Below the pieces are notes generated by a model. The model ran no database searches. It was not told the DNA's origin and saw only the letters and a list, made by a program, of their open reading frames with translations. Positions 1 through 12,900 of a stretch of 64,000 nucleotides of DNA are shown here, in pieces. Origin of the DNA: Nematostella vectensis (lineage: Eukaryota; Cnidaria; Anthozoa; Actiniaria; Edwardsiidae); NCBI RefSeq assembly GCF_932526225.1, contig NC_064034.1, positions 498,501 through 562,500 of the forward strand, read 5' to 3'. The position numbers were made by a program, and so were the translations under genes. Numbering within the stretch: the first letter of the stretch is position 1; each line of letters starts with the position of its first letter.

Positions 1-154
1 TTGTGTGCATAAAATATGTACAGGATCCTGAACAAAGCATGAGCACATCAAAGATGCTGAGAGTACATAAAAATGTCCCTATACCTTCTTTTTATGTCAT
101 GCCACACCAAGAACAGTATAATTTAGTATCGATATTTAAAAAAAAAAAATAAAG

Positions 155-232
155 AAAAAAAATAGGCTATAAGCGGGAATCGAACCCGGGTAGCTGCGTT
201 AGTAGTCAAGTGCCCGCAACGAAAGACTAACG
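155..232 (-). ncRNA. Candidate Pol III / tRNA-like segment repeated in each monomer
   Basis: On the minus strand this segment ends like a tRNA gene. A T-arm-like CGGG-TTCGATT-CCCG contains the B-box match GGTTCGATTCC (plus positions 176-186), followed by about 12 nt and then a run of T (the plus-strand A-run at 155-162), the usual Pol III terminator. A 7-bp inverted repeat lies just 5' of it. No convincing A-box or matching 5' acceptor strand is visible, so this is not a complete tRNA; it resembles a tRNA-derived SINE head or a decayed tRNA half. The same segment recurs in nearly every monomer through 46100, with scattered substitutions in the B-box (for example near 2393, 22610 and 31316). 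Transcription is inference. Confidence 0.45.
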
Positions 233-319
233 TGGCATTGCTGAAGGGAATTGTAATGAAAATTACTTTTAATACTATTGGTATCGTAAACTATCCCAAG
301 CAAAGTCACCATCGGACTG

Positions 320-420
320 GAGGTTACATTCGGGAAAAGCTTCAGGGTTACATTCGGGAATTTGTTTTACGAGTGTAACCTCCAAAAGGTTACAATCGAT
401 AATTTTGTTTCCGAATGTAA
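320..420. repeat. Nested direct and inverted repeats inside the monomer
   Basis: GGAGGTTACA (about 320-329) is the inverse of TGTAACCTCC (374-383), while TGTAACCT (374-381) also pairs with AGGTTACA (387-394) across a 5-nt loop, giving two mutually exclusive stems. 'ttacattcgg' occurs twice as a direct repeat and once inverted as 'ccgaatgtaa'. The pattern recurs in each monomer. It explains one common variant: copies such as those near 2537, 8021 and 9103 lack one direct repeat and the 24 bp between, as expected from recombination or slippage between the repeats. Confidence 0.8.
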
Positions 421-3400
421 ATTCCAAAAAGTAACATTAGGAAAAATAAAACAGTATACTCGGAAAAAAAGGTATATCAATCTATCGAGCGCTATGCTCT
501 ATGTTAGAATCTGCTTAATCAAGTTATCCAAGGAATCTAGTTAGTTCTTGTGTGCATAAAATATGAACAGGATCCTGAACAAAGCATGAGCACATTAAAG
601 ATGCTGAGAGTACATAAAAATGTCGCTATACCTTTTTTTTATGCCATGACACACCAAGAACAATATAATTAAGTATCGATATTATAATTAAGTATCGACA
701 TTTAAAAAAAAAATAAAGAAAAAAAAATAGGCTATCAGCAGGAATCGAACCCGGGTCGCTGCGTTAGTAGTCAAGTGCCCGCAACGAAAGACTAACGTGG
801 CATTGCTGAAGGGAATTGTAATGAAAATTACTTTTAATATTATTGGTATCGTAAACTATCCCAAGCAAAGTCACCATCGGACTGGAGGTTACATTTGGGA
901 AAAGCTTCAGGGTTACATTCGGGAATTTGTTTTACGAGTGTAACCTCCAAAAGGTTACAATCGATAATTTTTTTTTCCGAATGTAAATTCCAAAAAGTAA
1001 CATTAGGAAAAATAAAACAGTATACTCAGAAAAAAAGGTATATCAATCTATCGAGCGCTATGCTCTATGTTAGAATCTGCTTAATCAAGTTATCCAAGGA
1101 ATCTAGTTAGTTCTTGTGTGCATAAAATATGAACAGGATCCTGAACAAAGCATGAGCACATTAAAGATGCTGAGAGTACATAAAAATGTCCCTATTCCTT
1201 CTTTTCATGTCATGACACACCAAGAACAGTATAATTAAGTATCGATATTAAGAAAAAAAAAAGAAAAAAAATAGGCTATCAGCGGGAATCGAACCCGGGT
1301 CACTGCGTTAGTAGTCAAGTGCCCGCAACGAAAGACTAACGTGGCATTGCTGGAGGAAATTGTAATGAAAATTACTTTTATACTATTGGTATCGTAAACT
1401 ATCCCAAGTAAAGTCACCATCGGACTGGAGGTTACATTCGGGAAAAGCTTCAGGGTTACATTCGGGAATTTGTTTTACGAGTGTAACCTCCAAAAGGTTA
1501 CAATCGATATTTTTTTTCCGAATGTAAATTCCAAAAAGTAACATTAGGAAAAATAAAACAGTATACTCGGAAAAAAGGGTATATCAATCTATCGAGCGCT
1601 ATGCTCTATGTTAGAATCTACTTAATCAAGTTATCCAAGAAATCTAGTTAGTTCTTGTGTGCATAAAATATGTACAGGATCCTGAACAAAGCATGAGCAC
1701 ATCAAAGATGCTGAGAGTACATAAAAATGTCCCTATACCTTCTTTTTATGTCATGCCACACCAAGAACAGTATAATTTAGTATCGATATTTAAAAAAAAA
1801 AAATAAAGAAAAAAAATAGGCTATAAGCGGGAATCGAACCCGGGTAGCTGCGTTAGTAGTCAAGTGCCCGCAACGAAAGACTAACGTGGCATTGCTGAAG
1901 GGAATTGTAATGAAAATTACTTTTAATACTATTGGTATCGTAAACTATCCCAAGCAAAGTCACCATCGGACTGGAGGTTACATTCGGGAAAAGCTTCAGG
2001 GTTACATTCGGGAATTTGTTTTACGAGTGTAACCTCCAAAAGGTTACAATCGATAATTTTGTTTCCGAATGTAAATTCCAAAAAGTAACATTAGGAAAAA
2101 TAAAACAGTATACTCGGAAAAAAAGGTATATCAATCTATCGAGCGCTATGCTCTATGTTAGAATCTACTTAATCAAGTTATCCAAGGAATCTAGTTAGTT
2201 CTTGTGTACATAAAATATGTACAGGATCCTGAACAAAGCATGAGCACATCAAAGATGCTGAGAGTACATAAAAATGTCCCTATACCTTCTTTTTATGCCA
2301 TGACACACCAAGAACAGTATAATTAAGTATCGATATTATAATTAAGTATCGATATTTAAAAAAAAATAAAGAAAAAAAATAGGCTATCAGCGGGAACCGA
2401 ACCAGGGTCGCTGCGTTAGTAGTCAAGTGCCCGCAACGAAAGACTAACGTGGCATTGCTGAAGGGAATTGTAATGAAAATTACTTTTAATACTATTGGTA
2501 TCGTAAACTATCCCAAGCAAAGTCACCATCGGACTGGAGGTTACATTCGGGAATTTGTTTTACGAGTGTAACCTTCAAAAGGTTACAATCGATATTTTTT
2601 TTCCGAATGTAAACTCCAAAAAGTAACATTAGGAAAAATAAAACAGTATACTCAGAAAAAAGGGTATATCAATCTATCGAGCGCTATGCTCTATGTTAGA
2701 ATCTACTTAATCAAGTTATCCAAGGAATCTAGTTAATTCTTGCGTGCATAAAATATGTACAGGATCCTGAACAAATCATGAGCACATCAAAGATGCTGAG
2801 AGTACATAAAAATGTCCCTATACCTTCTTTTTATGTCATGACACACCAAGAACAGTATAATTAAGTATCGATATTTAAAAAAAAAATAAAGAAAAAAAAA
2901 GGCTATCAGCGGGAATCGAACCCGGGTCGCTGCGTTAATAGTCAAGTGCACGCAACGAAAGACTAACGTGGCATTGCTGAAGGGAATTGTAATGAAAATT
3001 ACTTTTAATACTATTGGTATTGTAAACTATCCCAAGCAAAGTCACCATCGGACTGGAGGTTACATTCGGGAAAAGCTTCAGGGTTACATTCGGGAATTTG
3101 TTTAACGAGTGTAACCTCCAAAAGGTTACAATCGATAATTTTTTTTCCGAATGTAAATTCCAAAAAGTAACATTAGGAAAATTAAAACAGTATACTCGGA
3201 AAAAAAGGTATATCAATCTATCGAGCGCTATGCTCTATGTTAGAATCTACTTAATCAAGTTATCCAAGGAATCTAGTTAGTTCTTGTGTGCATAAAATAT
3301 GTACAGGATCCTGAACAAAGCATGAGCACATCAAAGATGCTGAGAGTACATAAAAATGTCGCTATACCTTCTTTTTATGCCATGACACACCAAGAACAAT

Positions 3401-3630
3401 ATAATTAAGTATCGATATTATAATTAAGTATCGACATTTAAAAAAAAAATAAAGAAAAAAAAATAGGCTATCAGCGGGAATCGAACCCGGGTCGCTGCGT
3501 TAGTAGTCAAGTGCCCGCAACGAAAGACTAACGTGGCATTGCTGAAGGGAATTGTAATGAAAATTACTTTTAATATTATTGGTATCGTAAACTATCCCAA
3601 GCAAAGTCACCATCGGACTGGAGGTTACAT

Positions 3631-6600
3631 TTGGGAAAAGCTTCAGGGTTACATTCGGGAATTTGTTTTACGAGTGTAACCTCCAAAAGGTTACAATCGA
3701 TAATTTTTTTTTCCGAATGTAAATTCCAAAAAGTAACATTAGGAAAAATAAAACAGTATACTCAGAAAAAAAGGTATATCAATCTATCGAGCGCTATGCT
3801 CTATGTTAGAATCTGCTTAATCAAGTTATCCAAGGAATCTAGTTAGTTCTTGTGTGCATAAAATATGAACAGGATCCTGAACAAAGCATGAGCACATTAA
3901 AGATGCTGAGAGTACATAAAAATGTCCCTATTCCTTCTTTTCATGTCATGACACACCAAGAACAGTATAATTAAGTATCGATATTAAGAAAAAAAAAAGA
4001 AAAAAAATAGGCTATCAGCGGGAATCGAACCCGGGTCACTGCGTTAGTAGTCAAGTGCCCGCAACGAAAGACTAACGTGGCATTGCTGGAGGAAATTGTA
4101 ATGAAAATTACTTTTATACTATTGGTATCGTAAACTATCCCAAGTAAAGTCACCATCGGACTGGAGGTTACATTCGGGAAAAGCTTCAGGGTTACATTCG
4201 GGAATTTGTTTTACGAGTGTAACCTCCAAAAGGTTACAATCGATATTTTTTTTCCGAATGTAAATTCCAAAAAGTAACATTAGGAAAAATAAAACAGTAT
4301 ACTCGGAAAAAAGGGTATATCAATCTATCGAGCGCTATGCTCTATGTTAGAATCTACTTAATCAAGTTATCCAAGGAATCTAGTTAGTTCTTGTGTGCAT
4401 AAAATATGTACAGGATCCTGAATAAAGCATGAGCACATCAAAGATGCTGAGAGTACATAAAAATGTCCCTAAACCTTCTTTTTATGTCATGACACACCAA
4501 GAACAGTATAATTAAGTATCGATATTTAAAAAAAAATAAAGAAAACAAAAAGGGCTATCAGCGGGAATCGAACCCGGGTCGCTGCGTTAGTAGTCAAGTG
4601 CCCGCAACGAAAGACTAACGTGGCATTGCTGAAGGGAATTGTAATGAAAATTACTTTTAATACTATTGGTATCGTAAACTATCCCAAGCAAAGTCACCAT
4701 CGGACAGGAGGTTACATTCGGGATAAGCTTCAGGGTTACATTCGGGAATTTGTTTTACGAGTGTAACCTCCAAAAGGTTACAATCGATAATTTTTTTTCC
4801 GAATGTAAATTCCAAAAAGTAACATTGGGAAAAATAAAGCAGTATACTCGGAAGAAAAGGTATATCAATCTATCGAGCGCTATGCTCTATGTTAGAATCT
4901 ACTTAATCAAGTTATCCAAGGAATCTAGTTAGTTCTTGTGTGCATAAAATATGTACAGGATCCTGAACAAAGCATGAGCACATCAAAGATGCTGAGAGTA
5001 CATAAAAATGTCCCTATACCTTCTTTTTATGTCATGCCACACCAAGAACAGTATAATTTAGTATCGATATTTAAAAAAAAAAAATAAAGAAAAAAAATAG
5101 GCTATAAGCGGGAATCGAACCCGGGTAGCTGCGTTAGTAGTCAAGTGCCCGCAACGAAAGACTAACGTGGCATTGCTGAAGGGAATTGTAATGAAAATTA
5201 CTTTTAATACTATTGGTATCGTAAACTATCCCAAGCAAAGTCAAAATCGGACTGGAGGTTACATTCGGGAAAAGCTTCAGGGTTACATTCGGGAATTTGT
5301 TTTACGAGTGTAACCTCCAAAAGGTTACAATCGATAATTTTGTTTCCGAATGTAAATTCCAAAAAGTAACATTAGGAAAAATAAAACAGTATACTCGGAA
5401 AAAAAGGTATATCAATCTATCGAGCGCTATGCTCTATGTTAGAATCTGCTTAATCAAGTTATCCAAGGAATCTAGTTAGTTCTTGTGTGCATAAAATATG
5501 AACAGGATCCTGAACAAAGCATGAGCACATTAAAGATGCTGAGAGTACATAAAAATGTCGCTATACCTTTTTTTTATGCCATGACACACCAAGAACAATA
5601 TAATTAAGTATCGATATTATAATTAAGTATCGACATTTAAAAAAAAAATAAAGAAAAAAAAATAGGCTATCAGCGGGAATCGAACCCGGGTCGCTGCGTT
5701 AGTAGTCAAGTGCCCGCAACGAAAGACTAACGTGGCATTGCTGAAGGGAATTGTAATGAAAATTACTTTTAATATTATTGGTATCGTAAACTATCCCAAG
5801 CAAAGTCACCATCGGACTGGAGGTTACATTTGGGAAAAGCTTCAGGGTTACATTCGGGAATTTGTTTTACGAGTGTAACCTCCAAAAGGTTACAATCGAT
5901 AATTTTTTTTTCCGAATGTAAATTCCAAAAAGTAACATTAGGAAAAATAAAACAGTATACTCAGAAAAAAAGGTATATCAATCTATCGAGCGCTATGCTC
6001 TATGTTAGAATCTGCTTAATCAAGTTATCCAAGGAATCTAGTTAGTTCTTGTGTGCATAAAATATGAACAGGATCCTGAACAAAGCATGAGCACATTAAA
6101 GATGCTGAGAGTACATAAAAATGTCCCTATTCCTTCTTTTCATGTCATGACACACCAAGAACAGTATAATTAAGTATCGATATTAAGAAAAAAAAAAGAA
6201 AAAAAATAGGCTATCAGCGGGAATCGAACCCGGGTCACTGCGTTAGTAGTCAAGTGCCCGCAACGAAAGACTAACGTGGCATTGCTGGAGGAAATTGTAA
6301 TGAAAATTACTTTTATACTATTGGTATCGTAAACTATCCCAAGTAAAGTCACCATCGGACTGGAGGTTACATTCGGGAAAAGCTTCAGGGTTACATTCGG
6401 GAATTTGTTTTACGAGTGTAACCTCCAAAAGGTTACAATCGATATTTTTTTTCCGAATGTAAATTCCAAAAAGTAACATTAGGAAAAATAAAACAGTATA
6501 CTCGGAAAAAAGGGTATATCAATCTATCGAGCGCTATGCTCTATGTTAGAATCTACTTAATCAAGTTATCCAAGGAATCTAGTTAGTTCTTGTGTGCATA

Positions 6601-8028
6601 AAATATGTACAGGATCCTGAATAAAGCATGAGCACATCAAAGATGCTGAGAGTACATAAAAATGTCCCTAAACCTTCTTTTTATGTCATGACACACCAAG
6701 AACAGTATAATTAAGTATCGATATTTAAAAAAAAATAAAGAAAACAAAAAGGGCTATCAGCGGGAATCGAACCCGGGTCGCTGCGTTAGTAGTCAAGTGC
6801 CCGCAACGAAAGACTAACGTGGCATTGCTGAAGGGAATTGTAATGAAAATTACTTTTAATACTATTGGTATCGTAAACTATCCCAAGCAAAGTCACCATC
6901 GGACAGGAGGTTACATTCGGGATAAGCTTCAGGGTTACATTCGGGAATTTGTTTTACGAGTGTAACCTCCAAAAGGTTACAATCGATAATTTTTTTTCCG
7001 AATGTAAATTCCAAAAAGTAACATTGGGAAAAATAAAGCAGTATACTCGGAAAAAAAGGTATATCAATCTATCGAGCGCTATGCTCTATGTTAGAATCTA
7101 CTTAATCAAGTTATCCAAGAAATCTAGTTAGTTCTTGTGTGCATAAAATATGTACAGGATCCTGAACAAAGCATGAGCACATCAAAGATGCTGAGAGTAC
7201 ATAAAAATGTCCCTATACCTTCTTTTTATGTCATGCCACACCAAGAACAGTATAATTTAGTATCGATATTTAAAAAAAAAAAATAAAGAAAAAAAATAGG
7301 CTATAAGCGGGAATCGAACCCGGGTAGCTGCGTTAGTAGTCAAGTGCCCGCAACGAAAGACTAACGTGGCATTGCTGAAGGGAATTGTAATGAAAATTAC
7401 TTTTAATACTATTGGTATCGTAAACTATCCCAAGCAAAGTCACCATCGGACTGGAGGTTACATTCGGGAAAAGCTTCAGGGTTACATTCGGGAATTTGTT
7501 TTACGAGTGTAACCTCCAAAAGGTTACAATCGATAATTTTGTTTCCGAATGTAAATTCCAAAAAGTAACATTAGGAAAAATAAAACAGTATACTCGGAAA
7601 AAAAGGTATATCAATCTATCGAGCGCTATGCTCTATGTTAGAATCTACTTAATCAAGTTATCCAAGGAATCTAGTTAGTTCTTGTGTACATAAAATATGT
7701 ACAGGATCCTGAACAAAGCATGAGCACATCAAAGATGCTGAGAGTACATAAAAATGTCCCTATACCTTCTTTTTATGCCATGACACACCAAGAACAGTAT
7801 AATTAAGTATCGATATTATAATTAAGTATCGATATTTAAAAAAAAATAAAGAAAAAAAATAGGCTATCAGCGGGAACCGAACCAGGGTCGCTGCGTTAGT
7901 AGTCAAGTGCCCGCAACGAAAGACTAACGTGGCATTGCTGAAGGGAATTGTAATGAAAATTACTTTTAATACTATTGGTATCGTAAACTATCCCAAGCAA
8001 AGTCACCATCGGACTGGAGGTTACATTC
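3631..8028. repeat. Higher-order block: two copies of 2,199 bp (4 monomers)
   Basis: Diagnostic variants recur at exactly 2,199-bp spacing: 3631/5830, 3971/6170, 4750/6949 and 5297/7496. Shared variants include 'ggttacatttggg', the 'attaagaaaaaaaa' A-tract and 'ggacaggagg...gggataagc'. The 3631 and 3971 variants also occur 2,736 bp earlier (895, 1235), so an older five-monomer relation overlaps this one. A pair of near-identical monomers at 2935 and 8415 is 5,480 bp apart. Confidence 0.85.
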
Positions 8029-9929
8029 GGGAATTTGTTTTACGAGTGTAACCTTCAAAAGGTTACAATCGATATTTTTTTTCCGAATGTAAACTCCAAA
8101 AAGTAACATTAGGAAAAATAAAACAGTATACTCGGAAAAAAGGGTATATCAATCTATCGAGCGCTATGCTCTATGTTAGAATCTACTTAATCAAGTTATC
8201 CAAGGAATCTAGTTAATTCTTGCGTGCATAAAATATGTACAGGATCCTGAACAAATCATGAGCACATCAAAGATGCTGAGAGTACATAAAAATGTCCCTA
8301 TACCTTCTTTTTATGTCATGACACACCAAGAACAGTATAATTAAGTATCGATATTTAAAAAAAAAATAAAGAAAAAAAAAGGCTATCAGCGGGAATCGAA
8401 CCCGGGTCGCTGCGTTAATAGTCAAGTGCCCGCAACGAAAGACTAACGTGGCATTGCTGAAGGGAATTGTAATGAAAATTACTTTTAATACTATTGGTAT
8501 TGTAAACTATCCCAAGCAAAGTCACCATCGGACTGGAGGTTACATTCGGGAAAAGCTTCAGGGTTACATTCGGGAATTTGTTTAACGAGTGTAACCTCCA
8601 AAAGGTTACAATCGATAATTTTTTTTCCGAATGTAAATTCCAAAAAGTAACATTAGGAAAATTAAAACAGTATACTCGGAAAAAAAGGTATATCAATCTA
8701 TCGAGCGCTATGCTCTATGTTAGAATCTACTTAATCAAGTTATCCAAGGAATCTAGTTAGTTCTTGTGTGCATAAAATATGTACAGGATCCTGAACAAAG
8801 CATGAGCACATCAAAGATGCTGAGAGTACATAAAAATGTCCCTATACCTTCTTTTTATGTCATGACACACCAAGAACAGTATAATTAAGTATCGATATTA
8901 TAATTAAGTATCGATATTTAAAAAAAAAATAAAGAAAAAAAAATAGGCTATCAGCGGGAATCGAACCCGGGTAGCTGCGTTAATAGTCAAGTGCCCTCAA
9001 CGAAAGACTAACGTGGCATTGCTGAAGGGAATTGTAATGAAAATTACTTTTAATACTATTGGTATCGTAAACTATCCCAAGCAAAGTCACCATCGGACTG
9101 GAGGTTACATTCGGGAATTTGTTTTACGAGTGTAACCTCCAAAAGGTTACAATCGATATTTTTTTTTCCGAATGTAAATTCCAAAAAGTAACATTAGGAA
9201 AAATAAAACAGTATACTCGGAAAAAAAAGGTATATCAATCTATCGAGCGCTATGCTCTATGTTAGAATCTACTCAATCAAGTTATCCAAGGAATCTAGTT
9301 AGTTCTTGTGTACATAAAATATGTACAGGATCCTGAACAAAGCATGAGCACATCAAAGATGCTGAGAGTACATAAAAATGTCCCTATACCTTCTTTTTAT
9401 GCCATGACACACCAAGAACAGTATAATTAAGTATCGATATTATAATTAAGTATCGATATTTAAAAAGAAATAAAGAAAAAAAAAATAGGCTATCAGCGGG
9501 AATCGAACCCGGGTCGCTGCGTTAGTAGTCAAGTGCCCGCAACGAAAGACTAACGTGGCATTGCTGAAGGGAATTGTAATGAAAATTACTTTTAATACTA
9601 TTGGTATCGTAAACTATCCCAAGCGAAGTCACCGTCGGACTGGAGGTTACATTCGGGAAAAGCTTCAGGGTTACGTTCGGGAATTTGTTTTACGAGTGTA
9701 ACCTCCAAAAGGTTACAATCGATAATTTTTTTTCCGAATGTAAATTCCAAAAAGTAACATTAGAAAAAATAAAACAGTATACTCGGAAAAAAAGGTATAT
9801 CAATCTATCGAGCGCTATGCTCTATGTTAGAATCTACTTAATCAAGTTATCCAAAGAATCTAGTTAGTTCTTGTGTGCATAAAATATGAACAAAATCCTG
9901 AACTAAGCATGAGCACATCAAAGATGCTG

Positions 9930-12900
9930 AAAGTACATAAAAATGTCCCTATACCTTCTTTTTATGTCATGACACACCAAGAACAGTATAATCAAGTATC
10001 GATATTTAAAAAAAAAATTAAGAAAAAAAAATAGGCTATCAGCGGGAATCGAACCCGGGTCGCTGCGTTAGTAGTCAAGTGCCCGCAACGAAAGACTAAC
10101 GTGGCATTGCTGAAGGGAATTGTAATGAAAATTACTTTTAATACTATTGGTATCGTAAACTATCCCACGTAAAGTCACCATCGGACTGGAGGTTACATTC
10201 GGGAAAAGCTTCAGGGTTACATTCGGGAATTTGTTTTACGAGTGTAACCTCCAAAAGGTTACAATCGATATTTTTTTTTCGAATGTAAATTCCAAAAAGT
10301 AACATTAGGAAAAATAAAACAGTATACTCGGAAAAAAGGGTATATCAATCTATCGAGCGCTATGCTCTATGTTAGAATCTACTTAATCAAGTTATCCAAG
10401 GAATCTAGTTAATTCTTGCGTGCATAAAATATGTACAGGATCCTGAACAAAGCATGAGCACATCAAAGATGCTGAGAGTACATAAAAATGTCCCTATACC
10501 TTCTTTTTATGTCATGACACACCAAGAACAGTATAATTAAGTATCGATATTTAAAAAAAAAAATAAAGAAAAAAAAAGGCTATCAGCGGGAATCGAACCA
10601 GGGTCGCTGCGTTAATAGTCAAGTGCCCGCAACGAAAGACTAACGTGGCATTGCTGAAGGGAATTGTAATGAAAATTACTTTTAATACTATTGGTATTGT
10701 AAACTATCCCAAGCAAAGTCACCATCGGACTGGAGGTTACATTCGGGAAAAGCTTCAGGGTTACATTCGGGAATTTGTTTTACGAGTGTAACCCCCAAAA
10801 GGTTACAATCGATAATTTTTTTTCCGAATGTAAATTCCAAAAAGTAACATTAGGAAAATTAAAACAGTATACTCGGAAAAAAAGGTATATCAATCTATCG
10901 AGCGCTATGCTCTATGTTAGAATCTACTTAATCAAGTTATCCAAGGAATCTAGTTAGTTCTTGTGTGCATAAAATATGTACAGGATCCTGAATAAAGCAT
11001 AAGCACATCAAAGATGCTGAGAGTACATAAAAATGTCCCTATACCTTCTTTTTATGTCATGACACACCAAGAAAAGTATAATTAAGTATCGATATTTAAA
11101 AAAAAATAAAAGAAAAAAAAATAGGCTATCAGCGGGAATCGAACCCGGGTCGCTGCGTTAGTAGTCAAGTGCCCGCAACGAAAGACTAACGTGGCATTGC
11201 TGAAGGAAATTGTAATGAAAATTACTTTTAATACTATTGGTATCGTAAACTATCCAAAGCAAAGTCACCATCGGACTGGAGGTTACATTCGGGAAAAGCT
11301 TCAGGGTTACATTCGGGAATTTGTTTTACGAGTGTAACCTCCAAAAGGTTACAATCGATATTTTTTTTTCCGAATGTAAATTCCAAAAAGTAACATTAGG
11401 AAAAATAAAACAGTATACTCGGAAAAAAAAGGTATATCAATCTATCGAGCGCTATGCTCTATGTTAGAATCTACTCAATCAAGTTATCCAAGGAATCTAG
11501 TTAGTTCTTGTGTGCATAAAATATGTACAGGATCCTGAACAAAGCATGAGCACATCAAAGATGCTGAGAGTACATAAAAATGTCCCTATACCTTCTTTTT
11601 ATGCCATGACACACCAAGAACAGTATAATTAAGTATCGATATTTAAAAAAAAAAAAAAGAAAAAAATATAGGCTATCAGCGGGAATCGAACCCGGGTCGC
11701 TGCGTTAGTAGTCAAGTGCCCGCAACGAAAGACTAACGTGGCATTGCTGAAGGAAATTGTAATGAAAATTACTTTTAATACTATTGGTATCGTAAACTAT
11801 CCAAAGCAAAGTCACCATCGGACTGGAGGTTACCTTCGGGAAAAGCTTCAGGGTTACATTCGGGAATTTGTTTTACGAGTGTAACCTCCAAAAGGTTACA
11901 ATCGATATTTTTTTCCGAATGTAAATTCCAAAAAGTAACATTAGGAAAACTAAAACAGTATACTCGAAAAAAAAGGTATATCAATCTATCGAGTGCTATG
12001 CTCTATGTTAGAATCTACTTAATGAAGTTATCCAAGGAATCTAGTTAGTTCTTGTGTGCATAAAATATGTACAGGATCCTGAACAAAGCATGAGCACATC
12101 AAAGATGCTGAGAGTACATAAAAATGTCCCTATATCTTCTTTTTATGTCATGACACACCAAGAACAGTATAATTAAGTATCGATATTTAAAAAAAAAAAA
12201 TAAAGAAAAAAGAAAGGCTATCAGCGGGAGTCGAACCCGGGTCGCTGCGTTAATAGTCAAGTGCCCGCAACGAAAGACTACCGTGGCATTGCTGAAGGGA
12301 ATTGTAATGAAAATTACTTTTAATACTATTGGTATCGTAAACTATCCCAAGCAAAGTCACCATCGGACTGGAGGTTACATTCGGGAAAAGCTTCAGGGTT
12401 ACATTCGGGAATTTGTTTTACGAGTGTAACCTCCAAAAGGTTACAATCGATAATTTTGTTTCCGAATGTAAATTCCAAAAAGTAACATTAGGAAAAATAA
12501 AACAGTATACTCGGAAAAAAAGGTATATCAATCTATCGAGCGCTATGCTCTATGTTAGAATCTACTTAATCAAGTTATCCAAGGAATCTAGTTAGTTCTT
12601 GTGTGCATAAAATATGTACAGGATCCTGAATAAAGCATAAGCACATCAAAGATGCTGAGAGTACATAAAAATGTCCCTATACCTTCTTTTTATGTCATGA
12701 CACACCAAGAAAAGTATAATTAAGTATCGATATTTAAAAAAAAATAAAAGAAAAAAAAATAGGCTATCAGCGGGAATCGAACCCGGGTCGCTGCGTTAGT
12801 AGTCAAGTGCCCGCAACGAAAGACTAACGTGGCATTGCTGAAGGAAATTGTAATGAAAATTACTTTTAATACTATTGGTATCGTAAACTATCCAAAGCAA

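Larger units (their letters stand above)
1..547. repeat. Representative satellite monomer (copy 1)
   Basis: First complete monomer in the window, 547 bp. Landmarks: palindrome CAGGATCCTG at 21-30; A-tract around 141-162; B-box (read on minus as GGTTCGATTCC) at 176-186; inverted repeat CGTTAGT (197-203) / ACTAACG (226-232); two direct copies of 'ggttacattcgggaa' 24 bp apart near 322-361; perfect 8-bp hairpin TGTAACCT (374-381) / AGGTTACA (387-394); 'ccgaatgtaa' near 411, the inverse of the 'ttacattcgg' in the direct repeats. Other copies deviate by indels in the A-tract, by doubling of 'ataattaagtatcgatatt' (for example 662-701), or by loss of one of the two direct repeats. Confidence 0.9.
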
